Of a stretch of DNA of 64,000 bases, positions 53,785-63,953 are shown piece after piece. Made by a program: the position numbers and the translations under genes. Source of the stretch: Macrotis lagotis (lineage: Eukaryota > Chordata > Mammalia > Peramelemorphia > Peramelidae). The notes beneath the pieces are model-generated. The model ran no database searches and had not been told where the DNA came from. It worked only from the letters and a program-made list of their open reading frames with translations. Position 1 is the stretch's first letter, and each line of letters starts with the position of its first letter. The stretch spans positions 621,965,156 through 622,029,155 of the forward strand of contig NC_133666.1 in the NCBI RefSeq assembly GCF_037893015.1, read 5' to 3'.

Positions 53785-54440
53785 TGTCCAGAAGACATTT
53801 TTTAAGTCTTTACTACATATCAGCATTGTGCTAAGTGCTAAGGATAAAAAAAGATAAAGGACTGTTCCTACTCTCAAGAAGTTAACAGTCTAAAGGGGGA
53901 GAAAAATATATAAACATCAAATAAGCTATATACAGGATGAATTGGAGATAATCTCAGAAGGAGCATGCTAGCATTAAGGAAGAATCAGAAAAGAATTCCT
54001 TTAGAAGGTAGGATTTTAGCTAAGACCTGAAAGAAGCCAGGGAAGCAATGAGATGGAGGTAAGGAAGATGAGAGCATTTTGAGTTAATGAAAACTTCCAC
54101 AGTAAGAGTCAGTGTCCCTGGATTACTGAGTAAAACAAGGAGTGTAAAGTGAAGGAAGACTGAAAAGATAGGGGAATCTAGGTGATGAAGGGATTTGAAT
54201 GCCAGAGGATTTTTATCTTTAATTCTGGAGGTGATAGGGAGCCATTGGAGTTTATTGATAGCGAGGTTGAGGTGGTCAGAAGCGCACTTTGATGACTGAG
54301 TGGAGGATGGAGAGTAGTGAGAGGCAGGGAGATTAATTCTGAAGCCCTTGCAATTATTTAGGTGTGAGATGATGAGGGCCTGCAACAGGGTGGTTAGAAG
54401 TGTCCGAGGAAAGAAAGGAGCATTTTGCAAAAGGTGTTCT
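53785..54440 (-). repeat. L2-type LINE 3' region, reverse orientation
   Basis: 'gcattgtgctaagtgctaag', 'ctgttcctactctcaagaag', 'gagccattggagtttattga', 'gaggtgtgagatgatgaggg'-type phrases. It abuts a + strand L2 on either side. Confidence 0.75.
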
Positions 54441-55540
54441 AATGGTAATTCAAGACATTCAGAACCTAATTCAAATCTTACCTCTTCAGAACTTCCTCAC
54501 CTTGGCTTATTCTGAACTCCCCACTCTTTCTCTCATCCCTCTATCCAATCTATTGCCAGTTTTACCTTCATGAGTCTCTCACATTTGCCTCACCTCTCCA
54601 CTGATATTGCCACCATCCAGTGCAGATCTTTATCATCTCTTGCCTTGATTATTATAATCACCTTGTAGTTCGTCTCCCAGCCTCTCCCCACTCGTTTATC
54701 TTCCTCAGCTGTCAAGGTGATCTTCTAAAGCATAGGTCTGACCATGTAATCTCCCTAGTCAATAAATTCCTGTGGCTCCAGGTCACCTCCAGAATCAAAT
54801 AAAACTCTTTGGAGTTTGAAGCCCTTCCACCTCCTCTTCCTTCATACTTTGCTATCCAGTGACACAGGCCTCTTGACTGTTTTTTGTACAAAATACTCCA
54901 CCTCTAGATTCTGGGCATTTTCATTGGCTGTCCCTCATTCCTGGAATTTTCTCCTTTCTTATCTCCATTGTCTGGCTTCTCTGACTTCCTTTCTATAAGC
55001 TACATTTTTCAGATCTCCCAAAATATTAGGGCCTTCCCTCTTTGAGTATTTGCTATTTGTCCTGCATACATTTGTTTGTTAGTTGTTTGTATATTGTTTT
55101 GCCCAATAATAATCCCCACACACACTTTAGTTGGATACTTTCTTCCCTTGTAACAAGAAAATATTAAGCAAGATACTCAATATGGTAGTCTTTAGTAGAC
55201 CAGGTATGACAATATTCTGCCCTGTAGCCTCCATCACTAGGTTTTTCATTCTTTCATATACACTCTTTGCAGGCCCTAGAAATGCCCCAGGTTGTCTTCT
55301 CTGCATTTACTCAGCCACAGGGGCCTGGAATAGACAAAAATGCAGTTCTAAACATTTCTGTTCCTGTAAAGGCCAATATCTCCTTAAGTAAATTGGTCAG
55401 AATGGATTTTTTGGCAAGGAAATCACACAGTCATATCTTAAAAAACAAAACAAACACTTCTCCCTTAACACCTTAGCAACTAGAGACTTTCTGACTCCTT
55501 ATTGGTTAGTCTTATGCATAAAATAGAAATAGGAGATGTG

Positions 55541-55581
<41 letters not shown>

Positions 55582-55700
55582 TATATGAACATATAAATAT
55601 GTATGTTTATATGTTGGCTCTCACATTAGATTGTATGCTTCTTGAGGGCAAGAATTATCTTTCCTCCCTTTTGTATCTGCAGGGCTTAGCACAGTGCCTG
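54441..55700 (+). repeat. L2-type LINE 3' portion
   Basis: Phrases in order: 'ttctaaagcataggtctgac', 'ctccaggtcacctccagaat', 'ttggctgtccctcattcctg', then 'ttagattgtatgcttcttga' and 'gcttagcacagtgcctggta'. Its terminus is split by the SINE at 55712. Includes a TA microsatellite at 55544-55574. Confidence 0.75.
55544..55586. repeat. (TA)n microsatellite, self-complementary
   Basis: About 15 TA units followed by 'aaatatatatatg'; can extrude as a cruciform. Confidence 0.9.
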
Positions 55701-55707
55701 GTACACA

Positions 55708-55878
55708 GTAGGTTCTTTTTGGTGGGGGGGAGTTGGTGAAGCAATGGGGTCAAATAATTTGCCCAAGGTCACACAACTAATAAGTATCAAATGTCTGAGA
55801 TTAGATTTGAACTCAGGTCCTTCTGATCCCAGGGTTAGTGCTCTATTCCCTGGCCTAGCTGCCCTATAGTAAGTTCTT
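55708..55878 (-). repeat. SINE, reverse orientation, nested in L2 terminus, with duplication
   Basis: Body about 55718-55868. GTAGGTTCTT (55708-55717) and GTAAGTTCTT (55869-55878) flank it at 9 of 10 identity. The L2 terminus resumes at 55869 ('ttgatataagtttattgatt'). Confidence 0.85.
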
Positions 55879-55899
55879 GATATAAGTTTATTGATTAAT

Positions 55900-56840
55900 T
55901 GACTCCCAAAGCCTCAGGTAAAGTCTTGCAGGCAAACCCAGCCCCAAGTAGCTGAAAGAGATCAAGGCTGATAGCTCTGGGCTACCCCCTAGTGTCTGAT
56001 AGAGAGTCTGCAGCCCAGGAGTGCAGGGAGTCAGGGGAGAGATAATGACTTGAGAGAATGGGTTCTGACACAAATGGGGAATGTGATGGAGAATCCTTGA
56101 ATCAGGAGTTAAGATTGGCCATGCAGGGGTAAAGGTCCAATGCAAACTAGGAAACATTTATTTGTAGCAGATCTGTCCTGCAAGAGATGTCATTCTTCAT
56201 CTGTGCCTATAAGAAGGAGTCTAAAGGAGGGACAGATCCCTATGGATTGGGTAGGTTAGGTTCAACTTCTTTGAGAAAGTGGCAGAACTTGGCTTGAGCC
56301 TCGACAGAAGAGGACGGAAAAGTCAGTGTTCAAAAAGAGAGGGCTTGGGGAATAAAGACCTAGAAATAGGGCTGTCCAAAGTGAGGTAAGGAGGCAGGAA
56401 ACAGACCACTCAGGCTGAATATAGAGTATTGACTATTTCTTGATAGTGGGCACAGACTTTTAAACATGAATATTAGAATATATGGAGAGTGAGAGATAAG
56501 ATTGGGTAAGCAGTTTGGCACCAGGTCCCAGAGGATCTTGAATGATCCATGATTGGTCATCTGAATTGTATCTTCTTTGTAAAGAAGAACTATTAAATGT
56601 TTTCTTGAACAAGAAATAAGCAATATGGAGAGAGCTTTATTTTAGGAAGCATGATTTATTGTCTGAATATAAGATGAATTAGAGGGAGGATTGGAATCAG
56701 GGACAACAGTTAAGAGACTGTTGTAGTAGTCCAGGGGATAGATAATAACAAAGATTTGAATTCAGGTCCAGTCTCAGACATTTCCTAGTTATGTTGCCCT
56801 ATCTACTTTAGCATTCTCATCTATAACAAATGCTAGCTCT
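55900..56840. other. Intergenic, weak L2-like traces
   Basis: 'ggtcccagaggatcttgaat' and 'attagagggaggattggaat' near 56520-56700 resemble reversed L2 text. The rest is unclassified. Confidence 0.4.
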
Positions 56841-56849
56841 GATTATTAG

Positions 56850-58395
56850 CTATATTCAATTGCTGGTAAGATTCTTGCCAGAGTCTGTCTCAATAGGTTA
56901 ACCCTTCACCTGAAAGTTGGTCAACTCCCTGAGAACCCGTGTAGCTTCAGAAAGGGTAGGGGAATAAACAATATGGTATTTGCTGCCCGACAACTCCAGG
57001 AAAATGCCAGGAACAGAACAGAGGTCTGTATGCAACATTTATACATCTGACCAAGGCCTTTGATACCATCAGTCAAGAGGATTTATGGAAAATTATGTCA
57101 AAATTTGGTTGCCCAGAGATGTTCATCAGTATTGTACATCAGTTCCATGATGGTAAGAATGCCTAGATTCTGGATAGAGGACAATGTTCTTGAAATTTCC
57201 CAGTCACCAATGGAGTAAGTCAAGGATGTGACCTTGCTCCCATACTTTTTAGTATGATGTTTTCAGCCATTTTATCAAAGGCCTTCTCTGAGGGTGAATG
57301 GCTTCAAGGTCAGCTTCTGCACTAATGGCAAATTCTTGAAAAAGGGTAAAAGCCAAGAACAAAGTAGAAGTAGTGTTGGTGCATGATCTTCTGTTTGCAG
57401 ATGATTGTACTCAATGCAGCCTCTGAACCTGAGATGCAACAAAAGTATGGATCAATTCTCTGCTGCTTGTGCTCATTTGGGTCTAAAATTAAAACCAAGA
57501 AAACCCAGGTGCTCCATCAGCCAGCACCACACCATCCATATGTGGAACAATTGATTATAGCAAATGGAGAAGTTTTGAATATTGTGGACAAGTTCACTTA
57601 CCCTGACAGTGTCCTTTCCAGGGAGGTTCACATTGACAATGAGGTTGACACACACATTGCCAGAGCTAGCTCAGTATTTGGGAGTCTCAGAAAGAAAGTG
57701 TGGGAGAGAAGAGGTATTAGACTGATTACCAAACTGAAGGTCTACAGAGCCATTGTGCTAACCTTGTTGCTATATGACTGTGAAACCTGGACAGTCTACC
57801 AGTGCCACATCAGGATACTGAATTGCCTCCATTTAAATTGTCTAAGGAAGATTCTGAAGATCACCTGGCAGGAGAAGATACGAGACACTGAGGTCCTTTC
57901 TTGAGCTAAACTGCCTAGCATTCCAACATTACTACAGAGAGGGCAACTTTTGATGGACCGGAAACATTGTTAGAATGTGAGATATATGCTTGCCAAACAA
58001 ACTATTTTTTGGAGAACTTACACAGGGCAAGTGCTCACAAGGGGGTCAGAAGAAGCAATACTGAAATATCCTGAAGATCTCAATGAAGAACTTTAGAATT
58101 GATTGTACAGCACGGGAGACACTAGCACAGGATCACCCAGCATGATGTGCCCTCCTCAGTGTGGGGTATGCTCTCTGTGAGGAAGGCAGAATTGAAGCAA
58201 CTCAGAGGAAAAGTGACATCCATAAGCTTAGAGTACCTACCCCAGGTGTTCACATGGACTATTTGTGCCCAACCTGTGGTAGAACATTCTGAGCTTGTAC
58301 TGGTCTGAGGGACACATTGTAATTTGTCTCAAATATAGTGATGTCATTATGGTCTTCTTTGATAATGAAGGACAAGAACCACAACCACATGATCC
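56850..58395 (+). mobile_element. Decayed RTE-like non-LTR retrotransposon
   Basis: A non-LTR LINE copy whose protein would be an endonuclease/reverse transcriptase. Readable pieces in order are GKILARVCLNRLTLHL (about 56865-56912), FRKGRGINNMVFAARQLQEN (about 56950-57010), the catalytic-type box LLFADDC (57388-57408), and a 173-codon open segment (57383-57904) containing VLHQPAPHHPYVEQ and YDCETWTVYQ. A cysteine motif CPTCGRTF (58267-58290) lies near the C-terminus. Frames change repeatedly, the 5' endonuclease is absent, and stops interrupt it, so it is dead. The clade is called RTE-like from recall of similar proteins; another non-LTR clade is possible. It ends near 'gaaggacaagaaccacaacc' at 58367-58386. 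Confidence 0.75.
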
Positions 58396-58439
58396 CATTA
58401 CCACCTGCTTCCTCCAGAACTTTGTTCTAACAGTTAAAC

Positions 58440-58900
58440 CCTATTTCTTATATATCTTTAATAGTATGGTGGAAAGGGTACTGACTGTCACGAGAAGACC
58501 TGAGTTCAAAGCTCACCTCTGGCATTATCACATGCTCAACCTTGGTTAATACTGAACATCAATTGTAATGTGTAAAACACTGGAAGAGGAGCTGGGGAAT
58601 GCAAAGACAAAAATAAGGAAAATCACTTAACTTCCCTAAAACTTGGTGCCTTTGAATTTTCTTTCCTCTTTAAGACTACCTTCTTTCTTGAATGCATGAA
58701 TTTACCAAATCTTATCTCTCTCCATTAGAGAATAAGGTCCTTGGGAGCAGGGTTTCTTTTCACCTTTCTTTGCATCTTTATTGTTCAGCAAAGTTTCTGG
58801 TTCATATGTTTTTTGATTGATTGATCCATATACAACAAAAAAGGTTGGACTCAATGGCTTCTGAGGTCTCTGCATTCTAAATCTAGATCCTGTCCTTTAG
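58440..58900 (+). repeat. SINE and L2 3' fragments
   Basis: A tRNA-like SINE head at 58462-58560 ('gtatggtggaaagggtactg', 'gacctgagttcaaagctcac') and an L2 terminus at 58725-58830 ('aaggtccttgggagcagggt', 'tttttgattgattgatc'). Confidence 0.6.
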
Positions 58901-59290
58901 GGACTTGGGCAGTAGCATCCAAAATGGCAAAGAGAGAAGAGATGTCAGAAATATCAGGATAGAATTGACAGCAATTGGCATATAGGAGGTGATGGAGAAA
59001 GAATTGCTACAGACAATTCTGAAATTTCAAATCTGGTTGATGGGGAGTCATTAGCAGGGAAAGGGAAATCAGGGGGAAACATTGATTTGAGCAGGGAGGG
59101 AGGTGATGAATTTATCGTGTCATATCGAATATGAGGTGCTACTGAGACCTCAAATGGAGAGATCAAACCTGCAATGTAAGACCTAGAACCCTAGGGAAGA
59201 GACTGGGGCTGGGCTTCTTAATTTCTCCCTTCCTCCTCCTTCCTTCCCAGCTCAGAAAAGGTATCTTTTAATCCTGGCCAATTCACATCT
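58901..59290. other. Intergenic, nothing firmly recognised
   Basis: Possibly reversed L2-like text at 58960-59170, too diverged to be sure. Confidence 0.4.
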
Positions 59291-59294
59291 AAGG

Positions 59295-59460
59295 CAGCTA
59301 GATGGAGTGCTGGACTTGTAATCAGAAAGATCTGAGGTCGGGTCCAGCCTCAGACATTTACTAGTTGTATGGCCCTGTCTGCTTTAGCATTCTCATCTAT
59401 AACATGGTGCTATTTAAATACTAGCTCTGATTATTCACTATTCCTGTGTTCTTGGTCCCA
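59295..59460 (+). repeat. tRNA-head SINE fragment
   Basis: 'ggcagctagatggagtgctg', 'gatctgaggtcgggtccagc' and 'ttagcattctcatctataac'. Confidence 0.65.
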
Positions 59461-59478
59461 TTATCTCCTGCTTCCTCC

Positions 59479-59675
59479 AGAACTTTGTTCTGTTTTGTTT
59501 TGTTTTGGTTTTTTTTTAGGTTTTTGCAAGGCAAATGGGGTTAAGTGGCTTGCCCAAGGCCACACAGCTAGGTAATTATTAAGTGTCTGAGACCGGATTG
59601 GAACCCAGGTACTCCTGACTCCAAGGCCGGTGCTTTATCCACCATGCCACCTAGCCGCCCCTAGAACTTTGTTCT
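59479..59675 (-). repeat. SINE, reverse orientation, with perfect 13-base duplication
   Basis: Body about 59492-59662. AGAACTTTGTTCT flanks at 59479-59491 and 59663-59675. A related sequence without the insertion ('ccagaactttgttctaacag') exists at 58415-58434. Confidence 0.95.
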
Positions 59676-59879
59676 AACAGTAAAACTCTGTATCTCATGT
59701 ATCTTTAATTTCTCCCTCATTTAGTTCCTTTCCATCTGCCTACTAACACAAGTCTCCTCAATCAAAAAGTATCCACAGTCTCCTTTGGCTCTAGTTCTCT
59801 TCTTTCCTTCATCGCAAAACTCAAAATTATACCTGATACCTTGACTTCATCTTTCACTCTCTCTTGGTCACAGATGATT

Positions 59880-60480
59880 CCAAAAATAGTAGATTTTTAA
59901 TTAGTCCTCATCTTTAATCTCTCTTCAGCATTGACATGATGGACCTTCTTTCTAGATATTTTCTCTTCTCTTGACTTCTGAAATACCACATGGTCTGAGT
60001 TCTCTTCCTGCCTCCTTCCTTAATTGGCTCCTCATTCTCTCCCTGGTCCCTTCAACATTGTTCCAGAAATTCTAAAATTTGTCTTGGGTCCTCTTTTACA
60101 CTTTCAGTGTAATCACATTGACTTCAAAGGCGGTCAAGTGTCAGCTGTGTATAGATGACTCTCAAATTTGTTTCTAGCCCGAATGTCTCTTCTAACCTTC
60201 AGACTTACTTCCTCCCTTGATGTTCAGGAGCATGTTCCAAGTCTTATAATGGGCTGAACCTCACCTTATTGTCCAATGATTTTAGCTGCTTCTTTACCTT
60301 TGGCCTCAGTTAATTCATTTTTGTTAATCATTTTATGTTTTCCTTGGTCATTCAAACTCAATCCAGAGAACAAATCTGGGGAAGACCCTAAGCTGTTCTG
60401 TTGCCTCTATGATGACTGAACACCCAAGTCTGACATCCATGCCCTCTTTCCTTTCTCTCCCCATTTCTAACACTCTAGAC
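59880..60480 (+). repeat. L2-type LINE fragment
   Basis: 'cttcagcattgacatgatgg', 'ctcattctctccctggtccc' and 'gatgactctcaaatttgttt' follow the internal order of L2 on the + strand. Frames are broken. Confidence 0.65.
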
Positions 60481-60695
60481 TAGTAGTGTCAAATTCAAAA
60501 ATAGAAATAGGAGTCACTAAATTATACATAAGAATCTTATACATAAGAATCCCTGTGAGTTACATATTATCAGGCATGCTTATATATTTCTTTTTATTAT
60601 TTTTTCTTGTTAAATATTTTCCAATTACATTTTAATTTGATTAAGGTCATAAGGCTGAGGGTCATATGTTTGACACCTCTGCTTTAGTCCATAAA
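60475..60695. mobile_element. hAT-like MITE with terminal inverted repeats
   Basis: Left end TAGTAGTGTCAAATTC at 60483 and right end (reverse complement) CAGAGGTGTCAAACAT at about 60680 match at 10 of the first 13 bases. Candidate 8-base duplications CTCTAGAC and CTTTAGTC match at 6 of 8. About 200 bases with an AT-rich interior. Confidence 0.65.
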
Positions 60696-60699
60696 TTTC

Positions 60700-61140
60700 T
60701 GATGTTTATGGCCAAGGAGATGGAGAGAGGATCCCACTGGGCTCCCCTGGAACAATGTCTACAATAGGCAAATTCTATAATAATGTATTAAGTGATGTTA
60801 TATGACGAACAGATAAAAAAGAAAGCCTAGTCTCAGACTAAGTGATCCTTACATTTACATAGATAAGATATCTAGGACTGGGAAGAAGGGGGTATTTCTT
60901 CCTTAGCCTGCAGCAACTAATCCTTCCTGGCTCTAGAAAGAAATGGTGTCCCAAGCCCATAAACTATTCTTCAAGCCCTCACTTGCTGTCAGTCAATCAG
61001 GAAGCCTCCTGAAATCTGCAAGGGGTTTGGTGTTCTGCCACATAACTACATCAATCCTGAAGTAACTCAGAAAAAAAATGAGAGGGGGAACATCCTGGGC
61101 AGGGCTCCCATCCTCTCAAAAATAACAATTATAAATTCAT
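60700..61140. other. Intergenic, nothing recognised
   Basis: No named repeat or coding evidence. Confidence 0.5.
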
Positions 61141-61149
61141 CAAAAGAGA

Positions 61150-61470
61150 TGGATGATGTTTGCCCTTTGTTCTCCAAGAAGACCATGATATCAGGGAGGT
61201 GATATGAAAAGCACATGAATTGGATTTGAGTGAGGGGTATGTTGTATTAAGTCACCACTCTCATTTTCTACTCCAGAGGCATCTGGGTCCAGTGACCAGA
61301 TAAAAATCAGGATAACTGGAGATGTCCAGGAGAAGAGTCAATCAGAGTTAATTATGTGACTCCCCAAGGTCATACAGCTAGTGTCAGTTGTCAGAGGCTT
61401 GATTCAAACTCTCATCCTCCTCACTCCAAGATCAGTATTCTATCCACTGCACCACCTAAATGCCGTAGGA
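61150..61470. repeat. Interspersed repeat, marsupial-type, plus MIR core
   Basis: 'ttgttctccaagaagaccat', 'gatatcagggaggtgatatg', 'ggcatctgggtccagtgacc' recall a dispersed marsupial SINE. The final part (61360-61465, 'aaggtcatacagctagtgtc', 'ctgcaccacctaaatgcc') is a reverse MIR/THER end. Confidence 0.55.
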
Positions 61471-61739
61471 CCATCTAATCTAAACTAATCTAAACAAGAC
61501 CTCCCCAACACATTGACCACCTTTTTAATGAAGAACCCCAGAGACAGTCCTTTCTACATTGGGATAGTCCTAATTGTTAGGAAGTTTTTTTCCCAGACAT
61601 CATACCTAGATATGTCTCTCAACTTCCCCATCCCCTACCACTACCACCCAAACAATTCCCCAAGAACATCCTTTCCTTAAAGGTAACTCAAATTCATCTT
61701 GTGGGAGGTAACTCAAGCTCCACCTTTGTGGAAACCCTC

Positions 61740-62360
61740 ATTGACACCTATGTGGACTACTATGGTAACCTCCTAATGGAACTTCCCACCTCCATTTCCC
61801 TGTTCTAATCCATTGCCCATACTGCTACCAAGATAATCTTACCTCTTATATAGATATCGTCATATCACTTCCTTTATTCAAAACCCTTCAATGATTGTAG
61901 AGTCTCTTGAGGAAAGTTCAAACTTCTTGACATCCAAGGTTCTCCACAAGCTATCACTACTCAACCTTTCCAACCTCATCTCATACTGCTCCTCTGTCTC
62001 CTGAATATACTTATCTGTCCTCTGACCCATTGCCTATTGCTTCTTCCTGGGTCTGGACTTTGTTCTTTCTTCTTCACACTTTAGATCTCTAACTTGAATA
62101 TCACCTCCTCATTTTGCATCTTCTTGGTGCATACATCATCATCCATTATTTTGTATTGGTCATCAATAAACAAGCATTTATTAGCTTACTATGTGCTAAA
62201 CACTGAATTATCTTTGTATGTATCACATCCCCTTGGTAGAACAGGAACTTCATGAGTACAGGAACCGTATATTAATTAATTCTATATGACTCCCGTCATC
62301 TAATGGGGTTCTTCATTTACAAGTGTTTTACAAAGGTTTGTTGAATTGAATGAAAGCAAC
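61740..62360 (+). repeat. L2-type LINE 3' region
   Basis: 'ccatactgctaccaagataa', 'gttcaaacttcttgacatcc', 'aggaacttcatgagtacagg', and the terminus 'caaaggtttgttgaattgaa'. A short reversed piece of L2 terminus lies at 62165-62210. Confidence 0.75.
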
Positions 62361-62399
62361 CCCCTTAGTGGAACCAAAGGAATAACCTTGATCACCATG

Positions 62400-62404
62400 G
62401 GGGG

Positions 62405-62437
<33 letters not shown>

Positions 62438-62441
62438 GAGG
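62400..62441. repeat. (GA)n microsatellite
   Basis: About 14 GA units preceded by a short G-run. Confidence 0.95.
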
Positions 62442-62677
62442 GCCTAGGGCAAACTGTTGGTAGGGGTGAGAAAACAGGAGGGTTGGAGAGGATGGAGGAG
62501 AGCCAAAAGCTTTCAGGACATGCTAGAATGGGAGAGGGAGATTCTCCAGAAGAAGGGCTCATCATCAGTGACTAGTATTATTGAGAAGTGAGAGAGATTG
62601 GGCTCTAAACAAGGGCCCTGGGAAGGGTCCACCAGGTCACTGCCTGATCTTTTCTCATAGTCTTGCTTCTTTGTCAG

Positions 62678-63492
62678 ATATCTGTTCCGGTGGAGACTCA
62701 GAGCTCCGAATCCAGCTCCCCAATGCCTTCGGCAGACAGGTGATTCCGCTGGGATCTGTGTCCCGACCGGAAGAAGGGAGAAGGGATGAGGGCTGTGGAT
62801 GCTGTCCACAAATTATTGCCTCACTCTCTCTCTCTGCCCCTCTGGCCCCACTCAGGTCCTGGACTCAGAGTGAGTGGCAGGCCTGGTACCTGGACGTGAG
62901 AGCCCAGGTCTTGTCACTGCGCTGTGGGCTAGAGGTGTTGGAACAGCAGCTACCTCAGCCTCTGGTGAGTATGGGGAGGCTCCCCCAAGCCAGATCTGCA
63001 CCACAATGTGTCCCCTGTGAAGCCTTGCAGGCCCCACCTCCAGGCAGCTCCCTGCAGCTCTAAGCCGCTAAATCTTTGAGCCCAAGATCCTTCCATCGCC
63101 TGATGAGCCCCTGGCCCCATCCCCCACCCTAGACAGTTCCCTGGTGCAGTTTTTCGGCCCCTCTTCCCTGACCTCCGCTTGTCGCTTTTTCCTTCTCCTA
63201 ATCCTGGCCTGTTTTCTCTTCTACCCATGACCAGAGTTTCCCCATGCCACCCTACACTCCCCAGCCTGATCCTTTGGGATCCCGTAGTGGAGGAGTAAAC
63301 ACACTGGGGAAGCTGCTGTGCTCGCCTCCCTGGCCCTTCTCCACTCCTCCTGGCTACTCCCCCTCCCCCACACCCCAACTGGCTGGCATCCCCCTCCCTC
63401 TCTTCTTTGCCCTGTCGGCTTGCGAGGCTGAGGCCCCTTGGCGGGTTTCCCAGGAAACGGGCTGGCTGGCGGGGGAGTTGGGAAAGAGTTAA
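62678..63492 (+). CDS. Candidate three-exon gene segment, product unrecognised
   Basis: Three exon-like blocks have good splice sites and compatible phases. They are 62678-62739 (after TTTGTCAG, before GTGATT; phase 0/2), 62856-62964 (after CCACTCAG, before GTGAGT; phase 2/0) and 63235-63492 (after ATGACCAG, open to TAA at 63490-63492). The middle block encodes SEWQAWYLDVRAQVLSLR and GLEVLEQQLPQPL, an amphipathic helix-like stretch. The last is proline-rich (PPYTPQPDPLG). An ATG at 62723 would give a 127-residue product, but its context is weak and more exons may lie upstream. I do not recognise the protein. Position and strand would fit the approach to EPPK1, the human downstream neighbour, yet no plakin repeat is present. 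It could be a chance alignment of splice-like sites. Confidence 0.35.
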
Positions 63493-63559
63493 GGGGCAGG
63501 CCTGTTGTGTGCTATGTGCTGGGCTGGGGGTGGGGGGGGTCAGGGTTGGGGAAGGGGTC

Positions 63560-63720
63560 AGGGGAGGAGGGGAGGAGAGGGGGCGGGGCTCCATCTGGCG
63601 GGCTGCACCTTTGGAAACACTGAGCTAAGATAGCCGGACGGACAGACTGATCGTGAACTGGAAAGCTGGGGGGAGACCAGAGTGCTGTGGACTAGTGGGG
63701 GTTGGGAGATGGGGGGGAAG
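63560..63720 (+). promoter_or_regulatory. GC-box promoter-like region
   Basis: G-rich run leading to GGGGCGGGGC (63580-63589), an Sp1-type GC box, then CpG-containing, transposon-free sequence. The local GC content is far above the intergenic desert. No TATA box is evident. Direction is assumed from the GC box and neighbouring candidate exons. Confidence 0.35.
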
Positions 63721-63941
63721 CCAAACAAGGCTGAATAAGGAATGGGAAGTCCCCATTGGGCAGGCAGGCAAGCCTGAGCAAGAGTGGTTGAATGGAACCT
63801 CAGGTTCCAAGCTCTGGCTTCCCCTAACCTAGCCCTGGGCCCTTTGGCCTGGCCCCACCACCCAGTGGCCCCATCAGGAGGGTCTGGAAAGAGCCAACCC
63901 TCCTCCATGTACCCACCTCCTAACGGTCAGTCAGCCTGCTT

Positions 63942-63953
63942 GGCCACGTGGCC
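63942..63953. promoter_or_regulatory. Palindromic E-box GGCCACGTGGCC
   Basis: A perfect 12-base palindrome centred on CACGTG, the site of bHLH-zip factors such as USF and Myc, followed at 63953 by CACCTG. Function is not shown by sequence alone. Confidence 0.4.

Noticed and set aside
62950..63594. 214-codon open frame on the - strand
   Set aside because: Antisense to GC-rich sequence, proline/arginine/glycine-rich, typical of a chance frame; the + strand splice pattern is better supported.
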